The notes: generated by a model from the sequence alone, not told the origin. A DNA stretch of 64,000 nt from DASXMT01 sp963812965 (GCA_963812965.1 CAWEXG010000011.1:124001-188000); one strand, 5' to 3'; counted from the first letter of the stretch, positions 46,535 through 57,369 are shown. Program-made: numbers and translations.

Positions 46535-47725
46535 GTGCACGACATCGACGAGCTCGATCATCCGATGTTCGACGGCGACAACCACTACTACGAGGCGCTC
46601 GACGCGTTCACCCGACATCTGGACCCGGCACTCGGACCCCGGGTGATCCAGTGGTGCGACATCAACGGCCGGCAGTACCACGTGGTTGGAGGCAGGGTCA
46701 GCCATGCCGTGACCAACCCCACCTTCGACCCCGTCGCCTTCCCGGGTGCGATGTACGAGTACTTCCGGGGGAACCCGAACAACCGCAATCCGATGGAGTT
46801 CCTGTCGGGACGGGAGCCCATCCGTCCCGCCTACCGGGAACCGAGCGCACGTCTGAAGACGCTCGACAGCCAGCGACTGGCAGGCTGCTGGCTGTTCCCC
46901 ACCTTGGGCATGATCTACGAAGAGTCGTTGGCTCACGACCCCGAAGCCGTATGTCTGCTGTTCCGGGCCTTCAACCGGTGGCTGGTCGAAGACTGGACCT
47001 TCAACTATCAGGAACGCATCTTCGCCGCTCCCTACATCACCTTGGCCGACCCGACCTGGGCAGCCGAGGAGCTGCGGTGGGCGCTCGACAACGGGGCCCG
47101 AAGCGTCGTCATGCGTCCAGCGGCACCAGTGACCGCCACCGGACGTCGCAATCCATTCGATCCGGACTTCGACGGGTTCTGGGGACTGGCCAATGAGGCC
47201 GGGATCACCGTGGTCGTCCACGCCGCCGACAGCGGAGTGTCCTCTAACGGCTATGCAACCGACGGCTTCGCCGCCACGTTCTCCGGTGGTTGGAAGCCGT
47301 CGATCAAGAACTTCGCCATCGAACAGGCCATCCGCGACTTCCTGCTGACCCTGATCTTCGAGAACCACCTGGATCGGTTTCCCAACCTCAGGATCGCATC
47401 GATCGAGAACGGCGCCGAGTACTTGCCAGACCTGATCAAGAAGGTGCGATCGACAGCGAACAAGATGCCCGGGTACTGGAAGGACGATCCCATCGAAACC
47501 TTCCGGCGTCAGGTGTGGATCAACCCCTTCTGGGAAGACGACGTGTACCAGGTGATCGAGTGCATGGGGGCGGACAGGGTCGTCTTCGGTTCCGACTGGC
47601 CCCACATCGAGGCGCTCCCCGAGCCTCGTGAGTACGTCAAGGAGCTGAAGAACCTGGATACTGCCGATCGACGCAAGGTCCTCTACGACAACGCGACGGA
47701 GCTCCTCGAGCTACGACCGGGCTGA
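46535..47725 (+). CDS. Amidohydrolase family 2 (PF04909-like) protein
   Basis: A 396-residue TIM-barrel hydrolase or decarboxylase. GTG 46535 follows GAGGAGAG, and the longer open frame upstream has no family similarity. The first metal-site motif reads FDGDNHYYE where classical members have DxHxH, and GITVVVHAAD, RIASIENGAEYL and VFGSDWPHIEALPEP supply the later His/Asp ligands. Proteins of this group in actinobacteria are often found with acyl-CoA or aromatic metabolism. The reaction is unknown. Confidence 0.85.
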   Translation: MHDIDELDHPMFDGDNHYYEALDAFTRHLDPALGPRVIQWCDINGRQYHVVGGRVSHAVTNPTFDPVAFPGAMYEYFRGNPNNRNPMEFLSGREPIRPAYREPSARLKTLDSQRLAGCWLFPTLGMIYEESLAHDPEAVCLLFRAFNRWLVEDWTFNYQERIFAAPYITLADPTWAAEELRWALDNGARSVVMRPAAPVTATGRRNPFDPDFDGFWGLANEAGITVVVHAADSGVSSNGYATDGFAATFSGGWKPSIKNFAIEQAIRDFLLTLIFENHLDRFPNLRIASIENGAEYLPDLIKKVRSTANKMPGYWKDDPIETFRRQVWINPFWEDDVYQVIECMGADRVVFGSDWPHIEALPEPREYVKELKNLDTADRRKVLYDNATELLELRPG

Positions 47726-47837
47726 CTCACATGCGCGGGATGACGCCGTGCAGAGAGTGGCCGGGTTCGATGCCGGCACGCCCGGAGTCGGAGCTACCCC
47801 ACGAGCTACGAGTACGAGCTACGGAATCGCCGACAGG

Positions 47838-48398
47838 TCAGCTCGTTTCGTCGGTGACCGTCTCGTCCTCCACTGACTCGTCGACTGCCTTCGACTCGTC
47901 GGTGACGGGACGGTAGGTCGCGGCCAAGAGGGCACCCGCACTGGCCAGGCCGAGGACAGCAGCACCGAGGGCTGCTGCGCCACCCGATCGTGGCTTGCGC
48001 CGGAACAGACGGTCCACCGACCAACGCCCATGCCCCAACCCGGCAAGGGCGGTAGCCGCCAAGGCAACCACCGCCGTGTACTCCCAGCCGCCCTTGAAGA
48101 CGAAGAACCCCTTACCCCGGTGGTCGGTAGCGGCGGCGGTGGCCATGAGGCCTACAACAGCCGCGCTGGGCAGCGGGTTCATCGCACCCAGGGTGATAAG
48201 CGTACCGGCACCGATCTCCGTGGCAGCAGCCATCCGAGCATGCACGGCGGCAGGTTGCAGGCCCAACGAGTCGAACCAACCGGTCGTTCCTTCCAACCCC
48301 CCGGCACCGAAGACCTTATTGGTGCCGTGGACGATCAACATGGGGCCGATGGCCGTGCGCAGGGCGAGCGCTGCGAAGTCCCGATCTCTGTCGCTCAT
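47838..48398 (-). CDS. DoxX family membrane protein
   Basis: A 186-residue protein with four predicted helices. ALALRTAIGPMLIVHGTNKV and MAAATEIGAGTLITLGAM are typical of DoxX. The C-terminus is an acidic repeat-like tail (TDESKAVDESVEDETV). Probably associated with redox processes at the membrane; specific role unknown. Transcription converges with the amidohydrolase gene. Confidence 0.8.
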   Translation of the reverse strand: MSDRDRDFAALALRTAIGPMLIVHGTNKVFGAGGLEGTTGWFDSLGLQPAAVHARMAAATEIGAGTLITLGAMNPLPSAAVVGLMATAAATDHRGKGFFVFKGGWEYTAVVALAATALAGLGHGRWSVDRLFRRKPRSGGAAALGAAVLGLASAGALLAATYRPVTDESKAVDESVEDETVTDETS

Positions 48399-48611
48399 CT
48401 ACTGTCCTCTTCTCATCGTCGTGCTGTTCGCCGTTGTTCCTGCCGTCGTGCCGGCAGACCCCCGTACCGTAGCCACCGACGCCGGGGTGCATGTCCGGAC
48501 ACGAGGTCTTCCAAGGTAATCCGGTAGCATTTCGTGCCACCACCCAGGCGAAGCACCGGACAACCCGACTCGTGGCCGCAGGTCCGGTGCAGAGCATGGC
48601 GACCTTTCCCG

Positions 48612-49250
48612 ATGACCTCAAACCGCGCTCGCACACCTTTCCGGGTACCACATCACCGGCCCGACGACGGCGAGCTCACCGTCTCCCTGACCCATCCGAA
48701 CGAGCTGTTCTCGCTGGACGACATCGACATGTTCCAACCCAATACACGCCTCCAGACCGGGATGGAGGAGCTCACCGAAGAGCTGATGGCCGGACCGATA
48801 CCCCGCCACGTCAGGATCACCGTCGAACTTCCCCGCTCCCAGATGGAGGACGTCGCCGCCGCCACCATTCAAGACGCCATGGTCCGGCACTGCCAGATAC
48901 GTCTGCTTCAGACCGACCGGCAGCTTCGTTTCACGAAACGCGAAGGTGTGGCATCACTGCCCAGCGGCATCTTGCTGTTCCTCTTCGGGCTGGCCGTGTC
49001 GGTTGCGCTGACCCGACGACACGTGCCCGAGTTCATCCAGATCTTTCTGGGCAACGGGGCGTTCCTGGTGGCTGCGTGGGTCGGTCTGTGGTACCCGTTG
49101 GACACGCTGCTGTTCTCCCGACGTCCCCTGGTCTACGAACGTCGTGCCCTCACCGGACTCATCGGCGCGACGTTGACGGTGCGGGAGCGTGAGCCCCTGA
49201 CCGGGGTCGGTCAAGAGCCCGGCAGCCATCCTCTTGCTCCGGGTCGGTGA
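48612..49250 (+). CDS. Hypothetical protein with two membrane helices
   Basis: About 212 residues from ATG 48612. I do not recognise the family. Residues 1-115 are soluble and acidic with a segment RHVRITVELPRSQMEDVAAA. Two helices follow (SGILLFLFGLAVSVALT and GAFLVAAWVGLWYPL) and a short basic C-terminal tail. Codon use and length look genuine. The start is uncertain, since the open frame reaches back to 48534. It is followed 34 bases later by ilvA. Confidence 0.6.
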   Translation: MTSNRARTPFRVPHHRPDDGELTVSLTHPNELFSLDDIDMFQPNTRLQTGMEELTEELMAGPIPRHVRITVELPRSQMEDVAAATIQDAMVRHCQIRLLQTDRQLRFTKREGVASLPSGILLFLFGLAVSVALTRRHVPEFIQIFLGNGAFLVAAWVGLWYPLDTLLFSRRPLVYERRALTGLIGATLTVREREPLTGVGQEPGSHPLAPGR

Positions 49251-49283
49251 CGGCCATGGTCGACAGACCCCTACCATCAGGGC

Positions 49284-50535
49284 ATGTCCGACTCCACTGA
49301 GCTCACCGCCGAAGCAGTCGCCCACGCTGCCGACGCATTGCGGTCGGTGGTACGGAAGACGCCCGTCGAGCGCAGCGAACGGCTCTCGGCCGAGCTGGGC
49401 ACCGAGGTGATGCTGAAGCGGGAGGACCTGCAGATCGGCCGCTCCTACAAGGTCCGGGGAGCGTACAACCTGATCGCATCGCTCTCCCCACCCGAACGGG
49501 AGCGTGGGGTGACCTGTGCCAGCGCCGGCAACCACGCCCAGGGTGTGGCGTTCAGCTGCCAAGCGCTCGGGATCAAGGGCAGGGTCTTCCTCCCCACCTC
49601 GACACCTCGCCAGAAACGGGATCGCATCGCCGCCATCGGAGGATCGTGGATCGAGCTGGTACTGACGGGGTCCAACTACGACGAGGCGAGCGCCGCAGCG
49701 CTAGCCGACACGGCAACCACCGGCTCGGTGTACGTCCACCCTTTCGACGACGCGCGCACCATTACCGGCCAGGGAACGGTGGCTGTCGACCTGAGCGAGC
49801 AGTGCCCACACGGTGTGGGCACCGTGGTGATCCCGGTCGGCGGCGGTGGCCTCATCGCCGGCATGGCGCTGTGGATGAAGCACCGGCATCCCGAACACCC
49901 GCATCGTCGGTGCGGAACCTTCCGGCGCCGCCAGTATGGCCGCTGCGCTGGCAGCGGGAGGGCCCACGCCCCTGGACTCGTTCGACTCGTTCGTGGACGG
50001 CGCAGCCGTCGGCACCGTGGGCTCGCTGACCTACCCCATCGTGCGAGATCTGGTCGACGAGATGGTCAGCGTTGCCGAAGGAGCGGTCTGCACCGAGCTC
50101 CTGGAGCTCTACCAGGCCGACGGCATCATCGCCGAGCCGGCTGCCGCGCTCGCCAGCGCTGCCGCCCGCCAGCTAGGGCTCAACGACGGGCCGGTGGTCT
50201 GCATCGTCTCCGGCGGCAACAACGACGTGAGCCGCTACGGCGATATCGTCGAACGCTCGCTCCTCTACGAGGGGCTGAAGCACTACTTCCTGGTCACCTT
50301 CCCTCAGGAGCCTGGCGCCTTACGACGGTTCCTCGACAATGTCCTCGGACCGGACGACGACATCGCCCTCTTCGACTACGTGAAGAAGAACAACCGGGAG
50401 ACAGGTCCGGCCCTCGTGGGCATCGAGCTGGCCAGAGCAAGCGACCTGGATCCGCTGCTGAAACGGATGGAGTCCAGCCCACTCCAGATCGAGCGCGTGG
50501 CTCCGGGCTCGCCTCTGTTCACCTTCCTGGTCTGA
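49284..50535 (+). CDS. ilvA: Threonine dehydratase (one single-base insertion)
   Basis: PLP enzyme that deaminates threonine to 2-oxobutanoate for isoleucine synthesis. The corrected length is 416 residues. The PLP lysine is in GRSYKVRGAYN, the Gly-rich phosphate loop is VVIPVGGGGLIAGMALWM, and TCASAGNHAQGVAFSCQALG is the substrate loop. Residues about 335-416 form a single ACT-like regulatory domain (YFLVTFPQEPGALRRFLDNV). An extra G near 49893 breaks the frame; skipping it joins KHRHP to NTRIVGAEPSGAASM. Confidence 0.93.
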
Positions 50536-50558
50536 CAGCTGACAGCCCCTGGATACCC

Positions 50559-51719
50559 CTAAGTAACGGCAGGACCGGCCACGGTGACCAGGGTGCCGAT
50601 GGGCGTCAGCGGCCAGACCTGCGCCGCATCGGAGATCGCCATCTCCACACAGCCGTTGCTCTGCGGGGAGCCGTAGGTGGCCCGTACGAAGCCGTGCAGC
50701 GCGTCGCCCCCGTTGAAGTAGCTGGCCCACGGGACATTGGGATCGTTGTACGTGCTGCCGTCGGGATTGGTGCCCGACATGTCCGACGCCACGACGTGCT
50801 CGAACACAGGAAAGGTCCCGTCGGCGGTGTCTGCGCCCGGAGCCCCGGTGTTGACCGGGATGCCGGGGAACACCGTGGCGCCATTCTCGTACAGCGTCAA
50901 CGTCTCCGGCAGCACTTTCGACACGTACACGTAGGTGTACGGGTTGGCGTTGTCCTTTCCGGCGGCGGCGTCCGAGAGCAGATCGCTCCACACGTCCTTA
51001 CCGGGCAAGCCATCGACGGTGAGTCCGTGCTGATTCTCGAAGTTCATCACCGCTCCCTTGGTGATGACGTCCATCTCCCCCTCGGTCCACAGTGACTGCA
51101 GCGATGTCGGCGTGTTGGCCCAACGCCAGCTGAACGAGCCCTGCTGGGGGTTGGCTGCTTCCACCGGGGAGGTGAGTGGGGCCGACGGTGTGAAGGTCAG
51201 CGGTAGGTAGTCGAGCTGAGCCAGCAGCTGCTGCAACCGCTCCGTACTCCCCTCCGCCACTGTGAACGACACGGTGGTCGGCGAAGCCAGTGACGATCCG
51301 GAGACGCTCACAAGGGTGGTGGGAACGGTGAGCACCTCGGTCGTCGACGGCATCAACGGCGCGGTGGCAGCGAAGACGAGCGTGGTGGCACCCGTCTTCT
51401 TCCACACTCCGGCCACCGGGGGAGTCAAGGTGGGCAGGCCGGCAGCCGTGGACACCGGCGTGGACAGGTGAACGGTGATGGCGATGTCGGATGGCACGTT
51501 CACCGCACCTGCCACCGGCGTGGTCGAGACGACGGTCAGGGGGCCAGTCTTCGTGGCCGGAGCACGATCCCCCGTTGGATCGGCGGTCTTGCCCGGTGAA
51601 CCGGTGTGTCTCAGCACCACCACCGCCCCGGCGGCAACGACCACGACCACGACTACCGATGAGACGATCCACACCCACCGGTGTGATCTCCGTCGTGAGT
51701 GTCTCGAGTACGTGCTCAT
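50559..51719 (-). CDS. L,D-transpeptidase (YkuD) with Ig-like and peptidoglycan-binding parts
   Basis: A 386-residue membrane-anchored cell-wall enzyme that makes 3-3 cross-links or attaches proteins. A signal anchor (WIVSSVVVVVVVAAGAVVVL) is followed by a bacterial Ig-like domain near 55-150 (TPVAGAVNVPSDIAITVHL), a peptidoglycan-binding-like helix (FENQHGLTVDGLPGKDVWSD) and the YkuD domain with HGFVRATYG and the catalytic SNGCVEM. ATG 51719 lies 1 base after the acyl-CoA dehydrogenase stop, so the two are coupled. Confidence 0.92.
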   Translation of the reverse strand: MSTYSRHSRRRSHRWVWIVSSVVVVVVVAAGAVVVLRHTGSPGKTADPTGDRAPATKTGPLTVVSTTPVAGAVNVPSDIAITVHLSTPVSTAAGLPTLTPPVAGVWKKTGATTLVFAATAPLMPSTTEVLTVPTTLVSVSGSSLASPTTVSFTVAEGSTERLQQLLAQLDYLPLTFTPSAPLTSPVEAANPQQGSFSWRWANTPTSLQSLWTEGEMDVITKGAVMNFENQHGLTVDGLPGKDVWSDLLSDAAAGKDNANPYTYVYVSKVLPETLTLYENGATVFPGIPVNTGAPGADTADGTFPVFEHVVASDMSGTNPDGSTYNDPNVPWASYFNGGDALHGFVRATYGSPQSNGCVEMAISDAAQVWPLTPIGTLVTVAGPAVT

Positions 51720-51720
51720 G

Positions 51721-53139
51721 TCACCGGTTCTTCAACAGTTGGCGGAACGGCACCGTCCGATCATCGCTCGGCTCCCTGGGAAGCCCCAACACTCGCTCAC
51801 CGATGATGTTGTGCTGGATCTCATCGGTACCGCCGTAGATGGAAGGCCCCTGAGCGAACAGCGCCACCTCGGTGATCATGGCTGCGCTCGGGTCGTCAGT
51901 GATCTCCTCGAGCGCGGCACGGTCCTGCGAGGAGTACCCGTAGAGCATGCCGCGCCCACCGAGTACCCGGAGGCCGACGTCCCGGGCAAGTCGCAACATC
52001 TGGCTCATGGTCAGCTTGGCCATGTTCCCCATGCCGGGGATCTCAGCGCCGACCGCACGGAGCGCCTTCTGGCGCTGGTTGGTATAGCGGGCGATCTCGT
52101 TGAGGGTGTGGAGCCGCATCAGGTCCTGACGGATCGTCGGATCACGACTGGCCCCGTTCTCCGCCGCCACCTTCAACAACAACGTCGAGACGCTACCGAA
52201 CAGCGTCTCCGCGCTGCTCGAGCGCCGAGGACGACCCGAGACGAAGTCGCCAGCCCGCTTGTCGAGGTTGCCCATGACCGTGCCGGGCATCGCAGGGCCG
52301 CCGACAGCCAATCCCCCACCTGCTCCCAGGCCGGCCCGCTCGAAGCCCAGCGTGGTGTTGGCCACCGCCCAGCCGTTGTTGAGACCACCGATGAGGTTGT
52401 TCGACAACACGCGGGCCCCGGTGATGAACACCTCGTTGAACAGGGACCGACCAGTCATCTCCCGCAAGGGACGGACCTCGACGCCGGGCTGGTGCATGTC
52501 CAGGGCGAAGTAGCTGATGCCTTGGTGCTTCGGTACGTCGCTGTCCGTCCGAGCCAACAGCATGCCCATGTCGGCGATCTGTCCCGCCGAGGTCCAGACC
52601 TTCTGCCCCTCGATCACCCACTCGTCACCGTCTCGGGTTGCACGGGTCTGCACACCGGCCAGATCGGAACCGGCACCGGGCTCACTGAAGAGCTGACACC
52701 ACCCCTGTCGTCCAGTAACGATGTCCCGGACCAGACGCTCCCGTTGGTCGTCGTCACCGTGAACGACGATGGTGGGAGCGGCGAGCAGCAGGCCGAGCCC
52801 GCCGGGTGCCCCCAGTGCACCGAACTCGTGGATCGCCGGCGCCACCCGGAGTCCTTCTTCTCGTGACAGCCCCCTGCCATAGCTCTCAACGGGCAGGCTC
52901 GGTGCGGCCCATCCAGACGTACCCAGCAGCTCCCACCAGGCGCCGACCGTGAGGTCAGGGTCCCAGTGTTCCACCAGCCACGCCGTCACATCGGCCGTGA
53001 CCGCGTCCCTCTGGCCCGTGCTCTCTTGGTCTGCGTCTCCCTGGTCGGTGAGTACCGTGGGATCCTCCGATCGTTCGGCTGGCCGGGTGGCCGGAGCGAC
53101 ACCCGGAGCAGTACCGCTTACGATAGTCGTGGTCGCCAT
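51721..53139 (-). CDS. Acyl-CoA dehydrogenase
   Basis: A 472-residue FAD enzyme. Start ATG 53139 has GGAGAG before it; the longer open frame is not needed. Motifs are WCQLFSEPGAGSDLAGVQTR, WVIEGQKVWTSAGQIADMG and the C-terminal SIYGGTDEIQHNIIGERVLG. The first 60 residues are a variable, hydrophilic N-terminus. The substrate chain length is not predictable. It is divergent from the MMPL transporter. Confidence 0.92.
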   Translation of the reverse strand: MATTTIVSGTAPGVAPATRPAERSEDPTVLTDQGDADQESTGQRDAVTADVTAWLVEHWDPDLTVGAWWELLGTSGWAAPSLPVESYGRGLSREEGLRVAPAIHEFGALGAPGGLGLLLAAPTIVVHGDDDQRERLVRDIVTGRQGWCQLFSEPGAGSDLAGVQTRATRDGDEWVIEGQKVWTSAGQIADMGMLLARTDSDVPKHQGISYFALDMHQPGVEVRPLREMTGRSLFNEVFITGARVLSNNLIGGLNNGWAVANTTLGFERAGLGAGGGLAVGGPAMPGTVMGNLDKRAGDFVSGRPRRSSSAETLFGSVSTLLLKVAAENGASRDPTIRQDLMRLHTLNEIARYTNQRQKALRAVGAEIPGMGNMAKLTMSQMLRLARDVGLRVLGGRGMLYGYSSQDRAALEEITDDPSAAMITEVALFAQGPSIYGGTDEIQHNIIGERVLGLPREPSDDRTVPFRQLLKNR

Positions 53140-53435
53140 CGGACTCTCCGGGTCGAAACCCCAGATGTTCCTGGGCTCTCCTGGGTTTGGCGTCAACAGT
53201 GCGGGGCAAAGCGAAGAACAGTCGTTCGCTCAGTTTGCGGAATCAACCCAGATCTTACAAACTCTAAGAGAAAACGACGACGAACGGCGGTGATGACTGC
53301 CGAGTGCAGGCGGCCCACAGGTGGCTGCCCGAGGGAGCCACCGATGACAGTGCAGACCTTCTCCGGGGCCGTGCGCCCCTGGAGCGATCAGACCGTAACG
53401 CCCGACGAGACCGAGACACCCAGAGGGGTCGCACA
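53140..53435. other. Divergent intergenic region upstream of the MMPL gene
   Basis: 296 bases between the acyl-CoA dehydrogenase and MMPL starts. An AT-richer stretch around 53220-53285 is the likely shared promoter area. A short open frame from ATG 53344 (31 codons, MTVQTFSGAVRPWSDQ...) ends in GTGA, overlapping the MMPL start. It could be a leader peptide or chance. Confidence 0.4.
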
Positions 53436-55784
53436 GTGAACGCTTTCTTCGCAGCACTGGGACGGGGCGTGGTCCGGTTCCGCTACCTGGTGGTGGTGAT
53501 CTGGATCCTGGGCACAGTCGTTGCCACAGCCTCGCTGCCATCGTTGGGAAGCGAGGTCAACAACAACAACAGTGCCTTCTTGCCCAACAGCGCGCCGAGC
53601 AATCAGGCCGCCGACCTGGCCAAGCCGCTGCTCGGCTCGAGCTCCAACAGCGAGGTCCCGGTTATCGCCGCCACCACCGGCTCCTCCCTGACCGCCGCCG
53701 ACCAGGCGGCGATCGCCCGAGCGAAGACTCAACTGGCCCAGGTCCCCACCGTCATCAGTGTTACCTTCCTCGGGCAGTCGGCCGACAGTCGGGCCGTACA
53801 GCTCCTGGTGGTCTCGTCGGTCTCCAACTTCGACCAGTCGGGGGGCACCACCCTCATCAACCGCCTCCAGTCGGCGCTGGCTCAATCCGGGTTCCCCTCA
53901 GACCTGAAGGTCCACCTGGCCGGGGCGTTGGCCACCGACGTCGCCAACCAGAAGCAGTCACAGAAGCAGGGCAACCTCGTCCAGAGCCTGTCCATCCTCT
54001 TCATCCTGGTCCTGCTCCTGCTCATCTTCCGGGCACTTCTGGCGCCGTTCATCACCCTGATCCCCGCCGTCATCGTGCTGTTGCTGTCAAGCGCGCTCAT
54101 CGGCGCCCTGGGCTCGGCAGGGCTGCAGATCTCCTCGGTCACCCAGGTGCTTCTCATCGTGCTGATCCTGGGGGCGGGAACCGACTACGGGCTATTCCTC
54201 GTCTTCCGGGTGCGCGAGGAGATCTACCGAGGTCGTGACCCGAAAGACGCAGTGGCCGTCGCCGTGCTGCGGGTGGGCGAGTCGATCTCGGCCTCGGCCG
54301 GCACCGTCATCGTCGCCCTCCTCAGCCTGTTCTTCGCCACCTTCGGGATCTACCACGACCTGGGCGCACCGTTGGCCATCGGCATCGCCGTCATGCTGCT
54401 CGCCGGGCTGACCCTGGTGCCGGCGCTGCTCGCCATCTTCGGGCGGGCTGTCTTCTGGCCGACCAAGGTCGTGAAGCGGGAAGCCAGCCAGGGGCTCTGG
54501 GGCCGGGCCGCCGGTCGGTTGGTCCGGAAGCCGGCACTCACCCTGGTCATCGGCGTGGTGATCTTCGGTGGGCTGGCTCTCGCGGTCACCGGTTTCAAGC
54601 CCGGCGGGTTCGGCGGGCAACTCACTGCTCCGTCGGGGAGCAACGCCGCGCTCGGCAACGCCAGCTTGGCAGCTCACTTCCCCCAGTCCAGTGGCAACCC
54701 GACCAACGTCATCATGAAGTTCCCCACGTCGGTCTGGCAGGATCCGGCTCCGCTGGTCACAGCGACGAACGGGCTGCAGCACACGGGAAGCTTCAAGACG
54801 CTGGCCGGGCCATTGGACCCCAGTGGGACAGCGCTGACACCCTCGCAGCTGACCGAGCTCCACCAGCAGCTGGGGCCGCCCGGGGCACTGCCGACAACAC
54901 CTCCAGCAGGATCCTCGGTTTCGCTCTCCGCCTACAACGCCTACCGAGCGACGTCCCGGTTCATCAGCGCCAACGGGCAGATCGTCCAGTGGGAAGCCGG
55001 GCTCACCGCCGGGGACCCCAGCTCGACCAGTGCCCTGCACGCCGTGCCGACCATTCGCACCCAGGTCACCCAGGTCGCTCACGAAGCCGGCGCTACAGCC
55101 AGCGGCATCGCCGGTGAGGCCCCGGGTCTCTACGACGTAAGCACCGTGTCCGACGGTGACCTGCGACACATCGTGCCTATCGCCGTCCTGGCCATCGGCA
55201 TCGTGCTCGCCTTGGTGCTCCGTAGTCTCGTCGCGCCTTTGTACCTGATCGCCAGCGTGGTGCTGTCGTATCTGGCCTCGCTGGGTCTGGCCGTGATCGC
55301 ATTCATCACCATCGGCGGGCAGGGAGGTATCACCTTCCTCTTACCCTTCTTAATGTTCATCTTCCTGTTGGCGCTGGGAGAGGACTACAACATCCTGGTC
55401 ATGTCCAGGATCAGGGAAGAGGCAGCCCACCGACCGCTCCGTGAGGCGGTGGTGACCGCGGTGGGTGCCACTGGGCCCACGGTGACCTCAGCCGGTCTGG
55501 TCCTGGCCGGCACCTTCGCCGTCCTGGCCATCGTCGGCGGGAGCGGTTCGGGAGGAAGCCAGCTCCAGGAGATCGGCTTCGGCCTGGCCGTGGGGATTCT
55601 CCTGGATACCTTTGTCGTCCGCACCGTGCTCGTGCCGTCGACGGTGGCATTGCTCGGTCGGTGGAACTGGTGGCCATCGTCCATGGGACGGCGTCATCCC
55701 GACGAGCCGACCGACGCTGCGCCGACAGTGGGTAGCCCGGACGAGGTCGGCGACCCGGCAACGGTCGCTCCGTCAGCCCGGTAG
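53436..55784 (+). CDS. MMPL family RND-type transporter
   Basis: A 782-residue exporter. Two membrane blocks, each with a single helix, a large outer-face domain and a five-helix bundle: RFRYLVVVIWILGTVVATAS, then VQSLSILFILVLLLLIFRAL, and in the second half IVPIAVLAIGIVLALVLRSL. The proton-relay Asp/Tyr motif GAGTDYGLFLVFRVREE and its partner ALGEDYNILVMSRIREE are both present. Relatives export lipids of the outer envelope. Start GTG 53436 follows AGAGGGG. Its 3' end overlaps the acyl-CoA ligase gene by 12 bases. Confidence 0.93.
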   Translation: MNAFFAALGRGVVRFRYLVVVIWILGTVVATASLPSLGSEVNNNNSAFLPNSAPSNQAADLAKPLLGSSSNSEVPVIAATTGSSLTAADQAAIARAKTQLAQVPTVISVTFLGQSADSRAVQLLVVSSVSNFDQSGGTTLINRLQSALAQSGFPSDLKVHLAGALATDVANQKQSQKQGNLVQSLSILFILVLLLLIFRALLAPFITLIPAVIVLLLSSALIGALGSAGLQISSVTQVLLIVLILGAGTDYGLFLVFRVREEIYRGRDPKDAVAVAVLRVGESISASAGTVIVALLSLFFATFGIYHDLGAPLAIGIAVMLLAGLTLVPALLAIFGRAVFWPTKVVKREASQGLWGRAAGRLVRKPALTLVIGVVIFGGLALAVTGFKPGGFGGQLTAPSGSNAALGNASLAAHFPQSSGNPTNVIMKFPTSVWQDPAPLVTATNGLQHTGSFKTLAGPLDPSGTALTPSQLTELHQQLGPPGALPTTPPAGSSVSLSAYNAYRATSRFISANGQIVQWEAGLTAGDPSSTSALHAVPTIRTQVTQVAHEAGATASGIAGEAPGLYDVSTVSDGDLRHIVPIAVLAIGIVLALVLRSLVAPLYLIASVVLSYLASLGLAVIAFITIGGQGGITFLLPFLMFIFLLALGEDYNILVMSRIREEAAHRPLREAVVTAVGATGPTVTSAGLVLAGTFAVLAIVGGSGSGGSQLQEIGFGLAVGILLDTFVVRTVLVPSTVALLGRWNWWPSSMGRRHPDEPTDAAPTVGSPDEVGDPATVAPSAR

Positions 55785-57369
55785 GGCCATGGTCTCGGCC
55801 AAGTCCCGGAGCTGGTTCTTGGCCACCTTGTCGAGGGTGGCCCGAGGAAAGTCCTTCGACCACGTAGACGGCTCGGGGAACCTTGAAGTCGGCGAGATTC
55901 GCCTTGCACACCTCGATGATCTTCGCTTCGAGCGCAGGGTCCTCGCCGGCGTCCCCGTCCGCCTTCATGACGAAGACCACCGGGACCATGTCGAGCATGT
56001 CGTGTGACCGACCGACCACAGCGATATCGGCGATGCCGGGAACCTGACGGCAGACGTCCTCGATCTCCCTGGCCGAGACGTTCTCTCCCCCTACCTTGAG
56101 CACGTCCTTGTCGCGTTCGCAGTAGAAGTAGTTACCCTCCTCGCCGAGCCGGACCATGTCCCCGGTCTTGAACCATCCGTCGTCGGTAAAGCTGGTGGCC
56201 ATGGCCTCGGGGTTGTTGTCGTACTCCAGGAAGAGCTGCACCCCTCGAGTCCCACGGACCCACAGCTCCCCCACCTCTCCGTTGACGCAGAGCTCGCCCG
56301 ACTCGGGGTCCACGATGACGAACTCGTAGCCGGGGGTCGGCTTCCCCATGGACCGGACGGGATAGCGCTGCCACCGGTTCGCCCCGGTGGCGTGGATGAC
56401 CGTCTCGGTCATGCCGTAGGCAGGCACGACCCGACACTGCAGCATGGCTTCCAGCTCGGGGACGATGAGCCCGAACACCCCCACCTTCAGATTGTGCTCG
56501 GGGACCGGCTGGCCGCCGATCGCCTTGAAGACGAACGGGATCAACGAGATGTGGGTCACGTGATGCTCGGTCACGATCGGCCAGAACCGACTGGCCGAGA
56601 ATTTAGGCTGGAGCACCACTGTGCCCCCCACACCGAGCGTCGTCCAGAAGCTCCAGCTCTGGGCGTTGACGTGGAAGAACGGGAGGAAGACCAGGTACGT
56701 GTCGTCGCCGCCCATATCGATGTTCACCGGTCCGACCCGGCCCGCCCACAGAGCGTTGGCGTGCGTGTGGACCACCGCCTTGGGACGGGAGGTGGTGCCC
56801 GAGGTGAACATGATCCCTGCCGGCAGCATCGGCTCGGCCGGGCGCTCCGGGAGAGCGTCCCCGTCACCGAACAGCGTGTCGAAGCCGTCATGGCCGTGGT
56901 CGAGCTGCTCGGGTGGCGCCGGCTCTCCGCTGTTGTCCTCGGTCACCACGATCCACTGCAGCCCGGGGGCGCTCTGTGCCACGATCCCGGCCAGCTGTGG
57001 CTGGGTGATCGCTCCCACGCATCGGGTGTGCTCGGCGAAGTAGGTGATCTCGGCGCCGACGCTCCGGGTGTTGGTGGTCACGGCGACCGCACCGAGGGTG
57101 GCGCACGCGTACCACGCCAGCACCATCTCCGGACAGTTCTCGGAGTGGATCAGGATCCTGTCGCCCTTCGGCACCCCTCGGGCGCGCAGGCCGGCGGCCA
57201 CACGGCGCACGTCGTGGTGGAACTCCCGGTAGCTCCACCGGCGACTCGTACCGTGACGTGGCTCCCAGATGAGAAAGGGGTGGTCCGGCTTCACCTCGGC
57301 CCACTGGGCAAGCAGGCCAGGAATGTCCTGGCCCGCGAACTGGAACTCACTCACCTGCTGGGTGTTCAC
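55773..57369 (-). CDS. Fatty-acid--CoA ligase / AMP-binding protein (one single-base insertion)
   Basis: About 532 residues. ANL-family motifs are IMFTSGTTSRPKAVVHTHAN (P-loop-like), VPAYGMTETVIHATG, DGWFKTGDMVRLGEEGNYFY and RDKDVLKVGGENVSAREIED. The frame breaks at an extra base near 55853. Skipping it gives DFPRATLDKVAKNQLRDLAE, holding the C-terminal catalytic Lys. Start GTG 57369 follows GGGAGCTGTA. It activates a carboxylic acid as AMP then CoA ester. Its position beside MMPL and acyl-CoA dehydrogenase genes suggests lipid metabolism. Confidence 0.9.

Noticed and set aside
48030..48527. Plus-strand open frames over DoxX
   Set aside because: Antisense shadow of DoxX in high-GC sequence with no family similarity.
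49284..50535. ilvA as a pseudogene
   Set aside because: Only one base disrupts an otherwise fully conserved protein, with all catalytic and regulatory parts present.
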